Origin: Odobenus rosmarus divergens
Lineage: Eukaryota; Chordata; Mammalia; Carnivora; Odobenidae
Length of the DNA: 64,000 nt
Direction of reading: 5' to 3'
NCBI RefSeq assembly: GCF_000321225.1
Contig: NW_004450277.1
Location: 1,576,303 to 1,640,302 of the forward strand
Below, piece after piece: positions 1-11,397 of this stretch. Position 1 is the first letter of the stretch, and every line of letters begins with the position of its first letter. A program made the translations under genes and the position numbers. The notes under the pieces are model-generated. The model had not been told where the DNA came from. It saw only the letters and a list, made by a program, of their open reading frames with translations, and searched no databases.

Positions 1-1174
1 CAGCCAAAGTGGGAGAGGCCTGGCTCCCTTGATGGGAACTTTCCTAAAGTAGAGGGCTGGCAGCCACAGGAAACTTTCCTCTCTGGGGCTGGGTTGGAGT
101 AAACAGGCCCTGTCCCTGCAAGGGCACAAAGCACTCACTGTCCAGGAACAGTCATTCCAGGGTGGAGGGAACATTCTCATTTTGGTGTCATAGAGAAGAA
201 GACTGACCTGCCCAGCCCCCAACTCAACACATTCCTGGCCAGGACAACCTTCATCTCCTTTTCAGGAGCTCCTTCTCCTGGGGAGGGGGGAGTACGATTT
301 CCAGGGGCTGTGGATTCTGGGGACTGCTTCTGCAGACAGAACATGAGCAAAATGGGGTGTGCTATTCCGGGGCGGGTGCTGGGAGGCAGTGGTGTGGGTA
401 TATTTAGCTCAAGGTTCACACGACACACTTGGAAACAAACACAGCCATTTTCTCAGTGGGCGGTTGCCCTGGATAAATAAACAGCATTGCAGGGCAGCCT
501 GGTTCTGGAAAAGCAGAGATAAGCCCCAGTGTTCTTCAACGGTTCCCACTAGTTTCAGCCAGAGCTGGCATGGTGGGCAGGGGATGAGATTGTAAGGGGG
601 GGTTGCAGGGAAGGCTCTGATATCACAGAGGCTTTCAGGAGACCCAGGCCTGAGGCTGTCTGCATCCTCAGCTTGGGTGAGAGCAAAGTGGAAGTTTCTC
701 TTTGCAGCTGTGACCACTGACATGGGATCCATGCAGGGGTTTTCAGGGCCACTCGGGACAGACAATGGCTAATGACCTCCATGGCAAGATCATGGACTCC
801 CAGCCAGGCAGACCCCACAAGTTAGTAAGGCCAACCCACCTGCCCATTCTATAGTTTCACAGAGCTGGTTTATGGTAGAGCTTGGACTAGGAATTGGTGT
901 CTTCTGACTTGGCATCCGGGCCCGTCAGAGGGATGAGCCAAGAACCAGGGTCCCCAGAAGCCAAGGCTGGGACCACTTTCAATGTCCTGCCTCCAACAAT
1001 CCTGGCCCCGTACGTGGAATGGCCCAACCTGACATACTCCAGTGTGTTTCTCACCCCTGTGTGTCCTCTAACTGGTCACCCTCCCCACATCATCTTCCTC
1101 AGTAAGCCAACCACTACTCAGCATGTAAGACTCCACAACGAGTATCTCCTTTGTGCTTCCAGGGTTTTGGACTC
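1..1174. other. Single-copy intron sequence
   Basis: Nothing recognisable beyond ordinary intron sequence. Short open frames on both strands lack any domain or codon-use signal. Confidence 0.6.
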
Positions 1175-1800
1175 TTATTTACACCATAAATATTTCTTGA
1201 GTGCAAACCATGCTCCAAGCCCAGCACTGAAGACACAGCAGTGAATAAGACAAACAAGATCTGCCTTTATGGAGCTTATGTTCTAGTCCACACGCTCACA
1301 ACAGGAGGGCAATCACCTCCAGTGGGGCAAAGCAAAAAATTCTTGGATACTACAGTGGTTTGTGGCTTTCCATGGGGCCACAGCACATAAAAAGATACAG
1401 AGTACAGCTGTGGTATTCAAATGTCATGGGAAGGCAATTAGAACAAGAATGTAGAAAAAGATGCCTTGGTGGGGGGGGGTGGCGATAAGGAAAAAAGGTT
1501 GAGAAACACTGTCCTGGTGAGAAGCAGAGAGGATAATAAGAAACAAGACAATTTCAGAGATGATGGGGTTTTGAAGACAGTAAGTCATGGGGAGGTGATA
1601 GAGAACACCTGGGGGACTGACTGATACAGGTGGAATGGTCAGGGAAGGTCTCTCGGGAAGTGAGGTTTGAGCTGAGAGCTGAAAGACAAGGTGGCAGTAG
1701 CCAAGGGAGGATCAAAAAATCTTGGGTAAAACAGAGCATGCTCCAGCGGTAGCAACAAGTGCAAAGGCCCTGAGGCGAGAATGGGAGGCAGGGTGTCCCT
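1175..1800 (-). mobile_element. L2 remnant, antisense
   Basis: Reads as antisense L2: aaatatttcttgagtgcaaa, tggagcttatgttctag, gagctgagagctgaaagac, gcaaaggccctgaggcgaga. Divergent; internal A-runs and a G-run at 1469-1479. Confidence 0.7.
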
Positions 1801-2078
1801 AAATTGAGGCCCATTTGTGTGTCAGTTCTCCCCCCTTAGTCTGGGGGCTCAGTGTAGGCAGGGACCAAGTCTGACTCAAGTCTAAAGCCAGGCCCATCCA
1901 GACAGGCACAGACTGACTACAGCCAGATCTCTGCCCACAGGCCAACTGAATAACACAGGCCACAACAACTCCCCTAAGGCAGCGGCCCATCCACTCAGTC
2001 AGGGGCGGAAGCACAGTGCCTACTTGAGTCTGATCAGTCCTCCAATGCCCACCCTTCTCTCTAACCTCCCAGGTTTCC

Positions 2079-2265
2079 TTTTTTTTTAAGATTTATTTAC
2101 TTCTTTGAGAGAGAGAGGGCATAAGCAGGGAGGAGAGGCAGAGGGAGAAGCAGACTCCCCGCTGTGCAAGGAGCCCGCCCGATGTGGGGCTTGATCCCAG
2201 GACCCCAGGATGATGACCTGAGCCGAAGGCAGACGCTTAATCGACTGAGCTACCCAGGCGTCCCT
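2079..2265 (-). mobile_element. CAN-SINE
   Basis: Antisense tRNA-Lys SINE, T-run at left, ccaggcgtccc head at right. Direct repeats acctcccaggtttcc / acctcccatgtttcc flank it. Confidence 0.93.
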
Positions 2266-2598
2266 GACCTCCCATGTTTCCATGCTGCTTCCTAGTGGTG
2301 TGACCTTGAGCAGCCCAGTGTCCTCACTTGTTAAATAATAAAATAATAACAAGTGCTATTATGGCAGCTGACCCTTTATTACACATTTGAATGTTTTAGT
2401 TACGCTGAGCACTGAGCTAAAGCACTTTACCTTGACTAGGTCATATTCCCTGATTCCATGTATAATCACATTCATTTGAGTATTTTTTGTCCTGTCTCCC
2501 CCACTAGACTGTGTCTGGTTTTGTCCCTTGTTATCTCCAGAACCTGATGCTGTACCCTGAGCACAGCAGGTGCCATTCTTAATGAATCTATTTTTTAA

Positions 2599-2800
2599 TT
2601 TTTTTTTTAAAGATTTTATTTATTTATTTGACAGAGAGAGAGAGACAGTGAGAGAGGGAACACAAGCAAGGGGAGTGGGAGAGGGAGAAGCAGGCTTCCC
2701 GCTGAGCAGGGAGCCCAATGTGGGGCTCAATCCCAGGATCCTGGGATCATAACCTGAGCCGAAGGCAGACGCTTAACGACTGAGCCACCCAGGCGCCCCT
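2599..2800 (-). mobile_element. CAN-SINE (stack member 1)
   Basis: Antisense, full length, ends aggcgcccct. First of a run of insertions after the target aatgaatctatttt at 2580. Confidence 0.93.
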
Positions 2801-2810
2801 GTTTTATAAT

Positions 2811-2914
2811 TTTTTTAAAAGATTTTAAGTAATCTCACACCCAATGTGAGACTCGAACTCACAACCTTGAAATCTGGAGTCACATGCTCCACCTACTGAG
2901 CCAGCCAGGTGCTG
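2811..2914 (-). mobile_element. Short-type CAN-SINE (stack member 2)
   Basis: Antisense short variant: agtaatctcacacccaatg, cgaactcacaacc, gagccagccaggtgc. Lacks the CT-rich body. Confidence 0.8.
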
Positions 2915-2921
2915 CTATAAT

Positions 2922-3019
2922 TTTTTTTTAAGTAAGCTCTATGCCCAACATGGGGCCTGAACTCACAGCCCCAAGATCAAGAACTGCATGCTCTACTGAC
3001 TGAGCCAGCAAGGCACCCC
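2922..3019 (-). mobile_element. Short-type CAN-SINE (stack member 3)
   Basis: Antisense short variant: aagtaagctctatgccc, catgctctactgactgagcc. Followed by aaataaatctatttta, a diverged copy of the stack's target. Confidence 0.8.
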
Positions 3020-3056
3020 CTAAATAAATCTATTTTATTTTTAAAGATTTAAAGAT

Positions 3057-3254
3057 TTTTTTTTTAAAGATTTTATTTATTTATTTGAGAGAGAGAGAAT
3101 GAGAGACAGAGAACACGAGAGGGAAGAGGGTCAGAGAGAGAAGCAGACTCCCCGCTGAGCAGGGAGCCCGACGTGGGACTCGATCCTGGGACTCCAGGAT
3201 CATGACCTGAGCTGAAGGCAGTCGCTTAACCAACTGAGCCACCCAGGCACCCCT
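3057..3254 (-). mobile_element. CAN-SINE (stack member 4)
   Basis: Antisense, subtype with gagggaagagggtcagaga and cagtcgcttaaccaactg. Ends aggcacccc. Confidence 0.93.
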
Positions 3255-3259
3255 TATTT

Positions 3260-3441
3260 AAAGATTTTATTTACTAGAGAGAGAGAGAGGGTGAGAGTTA
3301 GCATGAGTGGGGTGAAGGGAAGAGGGAGAAGCGGACTCCCTGCTCAGCAGGGAGCCCGATGTGGGACTCGATTCCGGGACTCGGGGATCATGACCTGAGC
3401 CAAGGGCAGATGCTTAAGCAACTGAGCCACCCAGGCGCCCC
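3260..3441 (-). mobile_element. CAN-SINE (stack member 5)
   Basis: Antisense, directly abutting the previous copy. Ends caggcgcccct. Confidence 0.93.
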
Positions 3442-3443
3442 TA

Positions 3444-3699
3444 AAATTTTTTTATCAAGATTTATTTACGAGAGAGAGAGAGAGAGCGCACGCGCATGTG
3501 CGTGCAACGAGGGCGGGCGGGGCGGGGTGGGGGGGAGCGGGGCGGGGAGGGGACAGAGGGAGAGAAGCTCCAGCCAAGTTCCCACTGAGCGTGAAGCCTG
3601 ATGCAGGGCTGCAGAGCTCCATCTCACAACCCATGAGATCATGATCTGAACTGAAATCAAGAGTCAGACACTCAACCGACTGAACCACCCAGGCACCCC
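3444..3699 (-). mobile_element. CAN-SINE with G-rich insert (stack member 6)
   Basis: Antisense and longer than usual because of a G-rich stretch at 3511-3553. Ends caggcacccct, then aaatgaatctatttta, the third copy of the stack's target. Confidence 0.88.
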
Positions 3700-3734
3700 T
3701 AAATGAATCTATTTTAGGTGAACATTTAAATGAA

Positions 3735-4150
3735 GGACTATTTTCATTTAATCCTCATAGTATTTATCAATGGCCTCGTTTCACAGATGTGAAAATGGAG
3801 GCTTCAGAGTTCACCCACCCTCTATCATGGAAGTGGTGGGACTGGGATTTGTCTCAGTTCTGACCTCTTGCTCATTCTGATATCTGATCCTGCCATCCCA
3901 GTCCTTGCTGTCCCTACCTACAGAGAACCTAACCTACACAGTGGCAGTGGCAGTGGCAGCAGATGCTTCCTGAGCACTTACCCTGCAAGGAAAGCACTCT
4001 TCTCAGGCCTTTTTGTAGATCAGTTCACTGAACTGTCTCCACGCAGGGCAGTGGGTACTGTCATTAACCCATCATACAGGTGATGGACCTGCAGCCCTCA
4101 GATCATCTGTGACTTGCCCGAGGTCACACAGTGGCTGGGTTGCCTGCACC
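3735..4150 (-). mobile_element. Two MIR remnants
   Basis: Antisense MIR wording: tttaatcctcatag and cacagatgtgaaaatggagg (3735-3870); tcctgagcacttacc and cccgaggtcacacagtggc (3960-4150). Confidence 0.65.
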
Positions 4151-4208
4151 AATAGTCTGGCTCCAGTGTCTTTGCTTCCAACCTCCATAAAGGACTGTGT
4201 TCACTTTC

Positions 4209-4440
4209 TTTCTTTCTTTTTTTAAGATTTTATTTATTTATTTTTTTTAAAAGATTTTATTCATTTATTTGACAGAGAGAGACACAGCGAGAGAGGGAAC
4301 ACAAGCAGGGGGAGTGGGAAAGGGAGAAGCAGGCTCCCAGATGAGCAGAGAGCCCAATATGGGGCTCGATCCCAGGATCCTGGGATCATGACCTGAGCCG
4401 AAGGCAGATGCTGAACCAACAGAGCCACCCAGGTGCCCCC
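4209..4440 (-). mobile_element. CAN-SINE
   Basis: Antisense, with perfect 12-bp direct repeats gtgttcactttc at 4197-4208 and 4441-4452. The T-rich end holds a doubled tail. Confidence 0.95.
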
Positions 4441-4452
4441 GTGTTCACTTTC

Positions 4453-5940
4453 AAAAGGACGATACTTTTCAAGGCCCCATCGTGGGCCCGGTGCATGCAC
4501 TTCTATTACTGAAGGAGGACCTTGATCTACACCCAGGTAAACGGAGGCTCAGAGAGACCAAGAGACCTGCCCAAAGAGGGTATGTGGGGAAGTCAGTTGC
4601 AAGGTCCAGTACATGCAGCCGCAAACCCCATATTCCGGGCCAAGGCTATAATCCTGAGTCCCTCTAGGAGGGGGAAGGTTGCCCGAGGCCACCAGCTGAA
4701 TGAATGAGCTCTGGCCCCTAGCCAGCTGAGGGGAACTGGGTGCCACAGGAAAAGGATGTGACGAAGACCAGGAGGGAAAGTGAAACCCTTCCGTCCTGGC
4801 TTCAGTGGGGGGAACAAGTGCTTGTGCCAGACGGGCCCTTCCTTCCTCTAGGGTGACTCTGGATGGCCCAGGCCCACCACTTCCTTCCTGCTTGGTTATT
4901 TTGGGAAAGAGGTAGGTGGAGAAGAGGAAGGGGCTCCTAGCAGCCCAGGGAAAGTGCCAGAGACATCAGTGCTGTACCTTGTCTTGGCCTCATCATGGCC
5001 CTGCATGGGCAGGCCATGAGTCACTTGCAGAGTCACTTTCTGCTGCTAGCCTCAGTTTCCCTGAGGGAGAGGCTGATACATGCTTGCTCAATAGATAAAT
5101 GAGGCCAAGTTAGGAGATCCCTGGGAGATGGCAGGAAGGGGGGTTGGGGGAAGCGGAGAGGACTTATCACTCTCTTGGCAGGGAGGTGCAGGCGGAGACT
5201 CGGAAGAAATGAGGTTTGTGGTTGGAATCCACTTCCCTTGGCTTTCCCGGGGGAGCTGTTGGCCTCAGCAATGTGAAAGGAACACAGCCTCTCTCTTCCA
5301 CCAGGGGTGGGGTTGGATTTGGATGTGGGCAATTTAGAGAGGCAGCTCAGTTAGGGCAGAGGCAGAGATGGGTGACCACACCGTGCCAGGGCGACACCAG
5401 TCTAGCCAGCCCAGCTGTGGGCACCGTAGCAGGCCTCTCTCTACTTTGGAGCCTCAGTTTCTCCTACTCTGACCTCCCAAGACAGTGGTGGTAAGATCAG
5501 GGGATGAAAGCACTTAGTAAAGCAAGGTGACCTCGGTGTTACTGGCTGAAGTGGGTGTCATGGGGGGTTCAAGCCATCTGGGCTTTAGGGAATATTTGGA
5601 GACATCCTCGCAGCAAACTTCATGTTAATCTTTCTCCAACTCTGCCCCTGTCAGCTGCCAGCTTCCCCTCCCCCGCCTCCTCCCTCACCATTAGTTCTCA
5701 GAAGCTAAGCCTGACAGATGTGCTCATTTCTCAGAAAAGGAAGTGGTTGTGCAGGGAGGAGATAACACCTCCGCTGGGGAATTGAGAAAGCTATCAGGCC
5801 CAGCAGTGCGAGTGTGGGCTCTCCACCTCCTCAGCTCAGAACCAGGGTGCTAGTCTTACAGGCAGCGAGAGACAATTCAGAAAAGCATTTATTGGGGGCA
5901 CAGATGCTCATTTAGGGGCTCACAACCTCCTTTCCTGGGA
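4453..5940. other. Mostly single-copy intron
   Basis: A MIR-like scrap at about 4520-4580 (ggaggctcagagagacc). Otherwise nothing recognisable. Confidence 0.55.
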
Positions 5941-5944
5941 GTGA

Positions 5945-6190
5945 TGACTGATATTTACTGAGCACTTACCAGGTACCAGGCATAGTGCTAAGAGCTTAGT
6001 TCTGGATACGAATTTACTTAATCCTTGCAATAACCCCATGAAGTGTTATTGTTACTTTCCATGTTAGAAATGAGGAAATAAGGGCAGAGAGGTCAAGGGA
6101 CCCTCCCAAGGTCATTATAGCTCATAAATCGCAGAGTTGGGATTTGTAATGCGGCAGTCTGGCTCTAGAGCCTAGCACTTAACAGCTCCT
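5945..6190 (-). mobile_element. MIR
   Basis: Antisense MIR: tactgagcacttaccagg, gctaagagcttag, gaggaaataagggcagagag. Fairly complete. Confidence 0.8.
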
Positions 6191-6934
6191 GGGAGGCTGC
6201 TGCATGCTCATATGCATTCATTCTCTGGAATTCTGAGGCCTCCCTCATCTCAACCGTCTCTCGTCCCATCCCTGGTGATGCCCTATTTTCTCATGAGTAG
6301 ATAGATGGCCACAGCCTTTCATTCTTCCCCCAGTGTCCTGGATGAGGACCAAGGTTCACACTTGAAAAAGAGCCAGAGACTCAAAAGTGATCTTATAACA
6401 TAATCATCCAACTTCCCATGTGATACACAAGCTCATCCCTAACATCCTCATTTCCTAGACAGGGTCCAGAAAGGTGGAGTGCCGAGGTCACGTAGTAGGT
6501 CTGTTTCACTCCAGATGGTCCAAACTCGTGGGAGTTCACAGTCATCTCTAGGGCATCTCTGCTTTACACACAGAGTGTTTCACTTTTGGACAGCTCTCTG
6601 GGAAAACATTTGCCTCTTTCCCTCTACCTCCCCCCACTGGCTGGCGTCAAGTTTGGTCCCCTTTCTTCTGCTGCTTTACTCCAGCTCTGCCCCAAGGGCT
6701 GCCCAAGACGTCACCACAGCCTGGCAGAGGAAACTTTGCTGGCCTTGCTCTGGGCCCCGGACTGGTTGTGCTCCTCTCCGAGTAGAATTTCCTCACTGGT
6801 AAAGCGGCAGTGCTATCTGGATGAGGCCAAGGCTGGTGACAAATTAACTTCTATTTCTCTACTGAGCAGGGTTGCCAGAGCAAAGAGTAGGCAGGTACCC
6901 AATAAGTCTTGCAACTAGACTTAAGACGTGTTGG

Positions 6935-7090
6935 CTTTGGACATCATCTATAAAATGGAGATTAAAGATGTGCTTATTTCACAAGCATACCATGAGGATT
7001 CAACAGGAATTCACGTAAGGCTCTTACAGCTCTGCACGGCACAGAGCAGACTTTGGAATAAATGTCAGCTATTATTACTGTTTTTATTAT
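6935..7090 (+). mobile_element. MIR 3' part
   Basis: Sense MIR: tctataaaatggag, aataaatgtcagctattatt. Confidence 0.75.
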
Positions 7091-7179
7091 TAGACCAGGG
7101 CTCAGCTTGTGTCTTAGAGCCTTCTCCGGGGTCTGTAAGCCCCTGCAGGATTTCCTCAGCTTTGTCTAGGGTCAGGCTG

Positions 7180-7350
7180 CTTCATTCTTCACATACCATG
7201 TTCTCTTCAGCCTCAGGACTTTTGCCCATGCTGATCCCTCTGCCAAGGTATCTCCTATTTATCTCTTAAGTCTTCACCTCCAGGTCACTTCTTCAAGGAG
7301 GACTCCTGCTTTCTGCCTCCAAGTCTCCTTCAGCTCCCTTGCCAGTTTGT
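7180..7350 (+). mobile_element. L2 fragment (continues 7855-7940)
   Basis: Sense L2 3' region (aggacttttgcccatgctg; aggtcacttcttcaagga). The 3' end, with a form of cagtgctgggcccagaga, resumes after the L1 insertion. Confidence 0.7.
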
Positions 7351-7366
7351 TGAGCTGTTCATTTTT

Positions 7367-7838
7367 TTAAAAGCTGTTGTTTAAATTCCAGGTAACATAT
7401 GTGTGATATTAGTTTCAGGTGTACAACATAGTGCTTCAGCACTTCCCCACATCACTCCGCTCCGCACGGCAAGAGCACTCCTTAACGCCTCACCTATCCC
7501 CACTGCCCCAAACTTCAGTTCTCTATAGTTAAGACTCTGTTTCTCGGTTTGCCTCTATTTTTCCTCTATGATCGTTTAAGACTCTGTTTCTCGGTTTGCC
7601 TCTATTTTTCCTCTATGATCGTTTAAGACTCTGTTTCTCGGTTTGCCTCTATTTTTCCTCTATGATCGTTTAAGAATCTGTTTCTCGGTTTGCCTCTATT
7701 TTTCCTCTATGATCGTTTAAGAATCTGTTTCTCGGTTTGCCTCTATTTTTCCTCTATGATCATTTGTTTCTTAAATTCCATATATGAGTGAAATTATATG
7801 GTATTTGTCTTTCTTTCTCTGACTGACTTATTTTGCTT
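7367..7838 (-). mobile_element. 5'-truncated L1, antisense
   Basis: Antisense L1 3' end (gtttcaggtgtacaacatag; tgagtgaaattatatggt). It carries the minisatellite and is bounded by direct repeats tgagctgttcattttt at 7351-7366 and 7839-7854. It splits an L2. Confidence 0.88.
7528..7762. repeat. 47-bp x 5 minisatellite inside an L1
   Basis: Five head-to-tail copies at 7528, 7575, 7622, 7669 and 7716, each beginning (g/t)ttaaga and containing ctgtttctcggtttgcc. They are near-identical (actct/aatct variants, last base g/a). The unit is a piece of the surrounding antisense L1 3' region, amplified in place. No spacers, so not a CRISPR-like array. Confidence 0.93.
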
Positions 7839-7940
7839 TGAGCTGTTCATTTTTGACCATGAGCTCTGTCTCTTCAGGCCTAGCCCAGTGCTGGGCCCAG
7901 AGAAGGTGCTGATGAGTATAGCTGATTGGTGGACGGTGAG

Positions 7941-9380
7941 GAGGGTAGGGAACAAAAGCCAGTTCCCTCTCTCTTCATCCTCACCCTCACTGCCTAGCAA
8001 AACTAGGAGGAGGCCCCGAGACACCAGGTGATTGGGCAGGGTGACCAGGACTCCCCAGATACCAAGTTCTTCCAGGCTTAGGGAGGGGGACAGGAAGTTT
8101 ATGGGAAGGTTCTGGAAAAGGCATCTTCTGCATTGTGTTGAGGCAACAGGCAGAAGGGACTGGGGTTAGCAATCTACAATGAATAGGGACTTGGTCCCTA
8201 GGGCCAACCCTCTCCCTAAAACTCTGTTTCCTTCTGGGGTCTATGCCTCCAAGTACTCCATGGTCCAAAACAGCCGTTCCCTTCTCATTTCCACCCAAAG
8301 CTATCCCCACCGCCTCATCTGGTGCTGATCAGTGCTGCATGCTGTTAAGAAGAGAACACCAGGCAGAGTCAGCAGATGTGGGTTTCGTGTCCCAGCACTA
8401 TCACTGGCTTGCTTAGGCCCCCTATCTGGGATACTGGGAAAGTCTGGGACTTTCCCCATCTGTAAAATTAAGGGGATCATCCCAAGGACTCCTACTAGTG
8501 CTGCAGCATGAAGAGGATGAAAGTAGCTCACCCATGGACAGCTGAGTGACTACTTGAGTTGTCTCTGAAGGGTATTCAGAAGACGGAGTAATTAGTGTGG
8601 AAGGTAAGAGGCAACGTTCTGGAATAGAAGGACATGTTGCCATAAAAGAGTCTGATTCTCCTCCACATCGAAGCCTGCTGAGTCTTGCCCTCAAACCTGT
8701 AGGATTCTAGGGGAAAAGGGCAATGCACATCTGTGACCCAGGGCAAGCTCCTCAGAGGCCAGATCTTGCAGGGGCCTCAACCTCTTCACCCTAGCACCAC
8801 CTCCAACCAGTCCAAACAAGTCCCGGGTATTTTCAGCCACCTTTATCTGATCGGAAATGTTTGGAATTCCACAGCAGAAGGCAACAGCTCTGGAGGATTT
8901 GAGGATGGGAGCAAATCCCTGTAACACCCTTCCCTCCCCCCTATACATATGAATGCTCACACATACACCCCTTGTAACAAAAAACTCAGAGCTGAAGGTT
9001 CCTGCTAGGTTGCATTTCCTACATTCTGGTTCCTTCTAGTCTTCTCAATTCATCCCCAGCCTAGTCCAACAGTTGCCTCAAGGTACAGAATAGCAAGATG
9101 CCTGAGATGGTCCCAGGAGAGCTGGACTACTGTCTGCAGCACAGTGATTGGGGGGGTGCAGCAGAAGGTTCAGTCAACACCCAGAGCACCAATAAACTGC
9201 ACAAGACCACCACCACCAGGAGGCCCCAAAGCAAACTGCTGTCCCATCTGATGCGACACGTGGATCACTCAAGAATTCATGTGTCATGATCCTGTGGTTC
9301 AGAGATGTCTAGTTCAACTCCCTCCCTCAACAGATGGGAAACTGAGACCCATAGGAAGTAAAGGGACTCCTCTGAAAGGC
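7941..9380. other. Single-copy intron
   Basis: A weak sense MIR at 8365-8540 (tttccccatctgtaaaatta). The rest shows nothing recognisable. Confidence 0.5.
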
Positions 9381-9384
9381 CTCC

Positions 9385-9508
9385 TGACTCCTGGAGTCGG
9401 ACAGTATGGGTTTTGGCCTCAGCTCTCTGACTGCCTACTTGACAGATCTGGGGCAAAACCCTTTACCTCCCCAGGCCAGGGTTCCTACCTATAAAGTGAC
9501 AGCACTAT
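9385..9508 (+). mobile_element. MIR (continues 9719-9815)
   Basis: Sense MIR broken by a SINE; the 3' end aactcaataaatgttagctg lies at about 9780-9800. Confidence 0.65.
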
Positions 9509-9718
9509 GGGGCACCTGGATGGCTCAGTCGGTTGAGCGCTGGACTCTTGATTTTGGTTCTGGTCGTGATCTCAGGGTCATGAGATGGAGCCCGCATCAG
9601 GCTCCGTACTCAGCAGGGAGTGTGCTTGAGATTCTCTCTTCTCCCTCTCCCACCCCCCCAGCCCCCGCGTGCATGTGCACACGCTCTCTTAAATAAATAA
9701 ATAAAATCTTAAAAAAAA
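9509..9718 (+). mobile_element. CAN-SINE, older subtype
   Basis: Sense: gggcacctggatggctcag, gcgctggactcttgattttg, then aaataaataaataaaatc and an A-run. Direct repeats ataaagtgacagcactat / ataaagtgaaaacactgt. Confidence 0.92.
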
Positions 9719-9889
9719 ATAAAGTGAAAACACTGTGCTTACATCACAGGCTTGGAAGCAAGAAGTAAATGATTCACAGAACTCAATAAATGTTAGCTGT
9801 TGTTATTTTTTTTTATAGCTAAAAAAGAGTGGCCTCATTTGTGCCTCTGATCGTGCAACTCAATTTTTACAGCTACAAACACACAAAAC

Positions 9890-10045
9890 AGCTAATATTT
9901 ACTGAACCCCTGCTTGAATTCTCAAAATCTTGCAAGTAAGCGTTGTCCCCATTTTACAAATGAGGAAACTAAGATTCAGAGAGGTGATGAGATTTTGCCT
10001 AAGATGACCAGCTACTGAGTGAGGGGGTCTGACTCCAGAACATGT
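9890..10045 (-). mobile_element. MIR
   Basis: Antisense: attttacaaatgaggaaac, agattcagagaggtgatgag. Confidence 0.7.
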
Positions 10046-10454
10046 TAAATTTGCCAGTGCAATAGGACAGATGCAGAGGGATGTTACTAAGCTCCTCCTT
10101 CCTTTCCCCTTTCACTTGCCCACTATTTCATGAGGATCTGCTATTTTCGGGCCCTGGAAGTCAGAGATAACTTTGAGGACAGGGAAAAGAAGAGGCATGC
10201 TCCCTGGGTCCCTGGGTGCTTTGTGGGTGGGAAAGGGAGAGGTGTGCCATGGCTGCTCAAAGCTGCCCCCCACCCAGCCTCTGCAAGGCCAGTCCCTCCC
10301 TTTATCTGTCATTATCTTGGAAATAAAAGTGATGCCAAGTAGCTCTGGTGGAGCTCTTACCTCAATGAGTTTTCTAAGACAGATCATGACCGCTTTGTGG
10401 GTTGAGCTGTGAGGCTACAGGAAGGACCAGACAAGCTGCCCTGCTAGCTCTGGA

Positions 10455-10980
10455 CACTCATTCATTCCATAAATCTTTACTAAATACCCACTAAATGCCA
10501 GGCACTATGCTAAGCACTGGGGATAAAGCAGTGACTAAATCAGACAAAAATTCCTACCTACATGAGTTTACAATTTAACGGGAGGAGACAGGCAACAAAT
10601 AAATGTGTCAGATGGTGATAAGTGCTAAAAGGGTTAGACAGAAACATGGAAGACGTGAGGATTAGAACTTGTAGTCTGGGAAAGCTTCTTGAGGAGGTGA
10701 CATTTGATCAGGGCCCTGAATGAAGTGAGGGTACAGGCATCACAAGGATCTGAGGAGAGCAGTGGGAAGAACAACTGCAAAGGCCCCAAGGCAGGAATAC
10801 AGGCACTCCAGGAATGCCAGCCTGACTACAGTAAAGTGAATGATGGGAGAATGGTAGCGATGGGGTCTGGCAGTAGCCAAGGGACAGACTATGCAGGGCC
10901 TTGAATGCCATTTAAGAACTTGGTTTTGTCCTTTGAGTGACATAGGAACACTGCAGGGACATGATCTAACTTTGATTTGT
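10455..10980 (-). mobile_element. L2, antisense (continues 11170-11330)
   Basis: Well-preserved antisense L2: tgccaggcactatgctaagc, gaggaggtgacatttgatca, gcaaaggccccaaggcagga, tatgcagggccttgaatgcc. Split by a SINE. Confidence 0.85.
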
Positions 10981-11169
10981 TTTTTGTTTTAAAGATTTTA
11001 TTTATTTATTTGTCAGAGAGACAGCATGAGCACAGGCAGGGGGAATGGCAGGCAGAGGGAAAAGCAGGCTCCCTGCCAAGCAAGGAGCCCAACGCGGGAC
11101 TCAGTCCCAGGACCCCGGGATCATGACCTGAGCCGAGACGCTAAACTGACTGAGCCGCCAAGGCATCCC
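10981..11169 (-). mobile_element. CAN-SINE in L2
   Basis: Antisense. Direct repeats actttgatttg / actttggtttt. Confidence 0.92.
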
Positions 11170-11358
11170 ACTTTGGTTTTAACAGGTTCCCTCTGGCTGC
11201 TGGTGGAGACCTACAGGGTCAAGGGTGGAAGCAAGAAGTCTGGTGAGAAGGTGATGTAGTCATCCAAGGGAAATATGATAGCGATTTAGCTAGGATGGTG
11301 CCAGGGAAGCTGGTGAGCAGCAGTCAGATCAGAATTTATTTTTAAAAGTAGAGGGGCC

Positions 11359-11388
11359 GTGCTCACTTCGGCAGCACATATACTAAAA
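11359..11388 (+). pseudogene. U6 snRNA 5' fragment, tailless retropseudogene 1
   Basis: Matches nt 1-30 of U6 (gtgctc, then acttcggcagcacatatact, then aaaa) with one change, G to A, at nt 7. It is flanked by perfect 13-bp direct repeats, aaaagtagagggg, at 11344-11356 and 11385-11397; the second overlaps the fragment's terminal AAAA. No poly(A) tail. This fits L1-mediated insertion of a truncated RNA primed by its internal AAAA. It has no promoter or body and cannot work as U6. Confidence 0.88.
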
Positions 11389-11397
11389 GTAGAGGGG

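Noticed and set aside
4261..4500. Recurring 60-80 codon frames with a Leu/Pro-rich end
   Set aside because: They recur at nearly every CAN-SINE in the window and are translations of the SINE CT-rich body.
7528..7762. CRISPR-like array
   Set aside because: Repeats are contiguous without spacers, inside an L1, in a mammalian genome.
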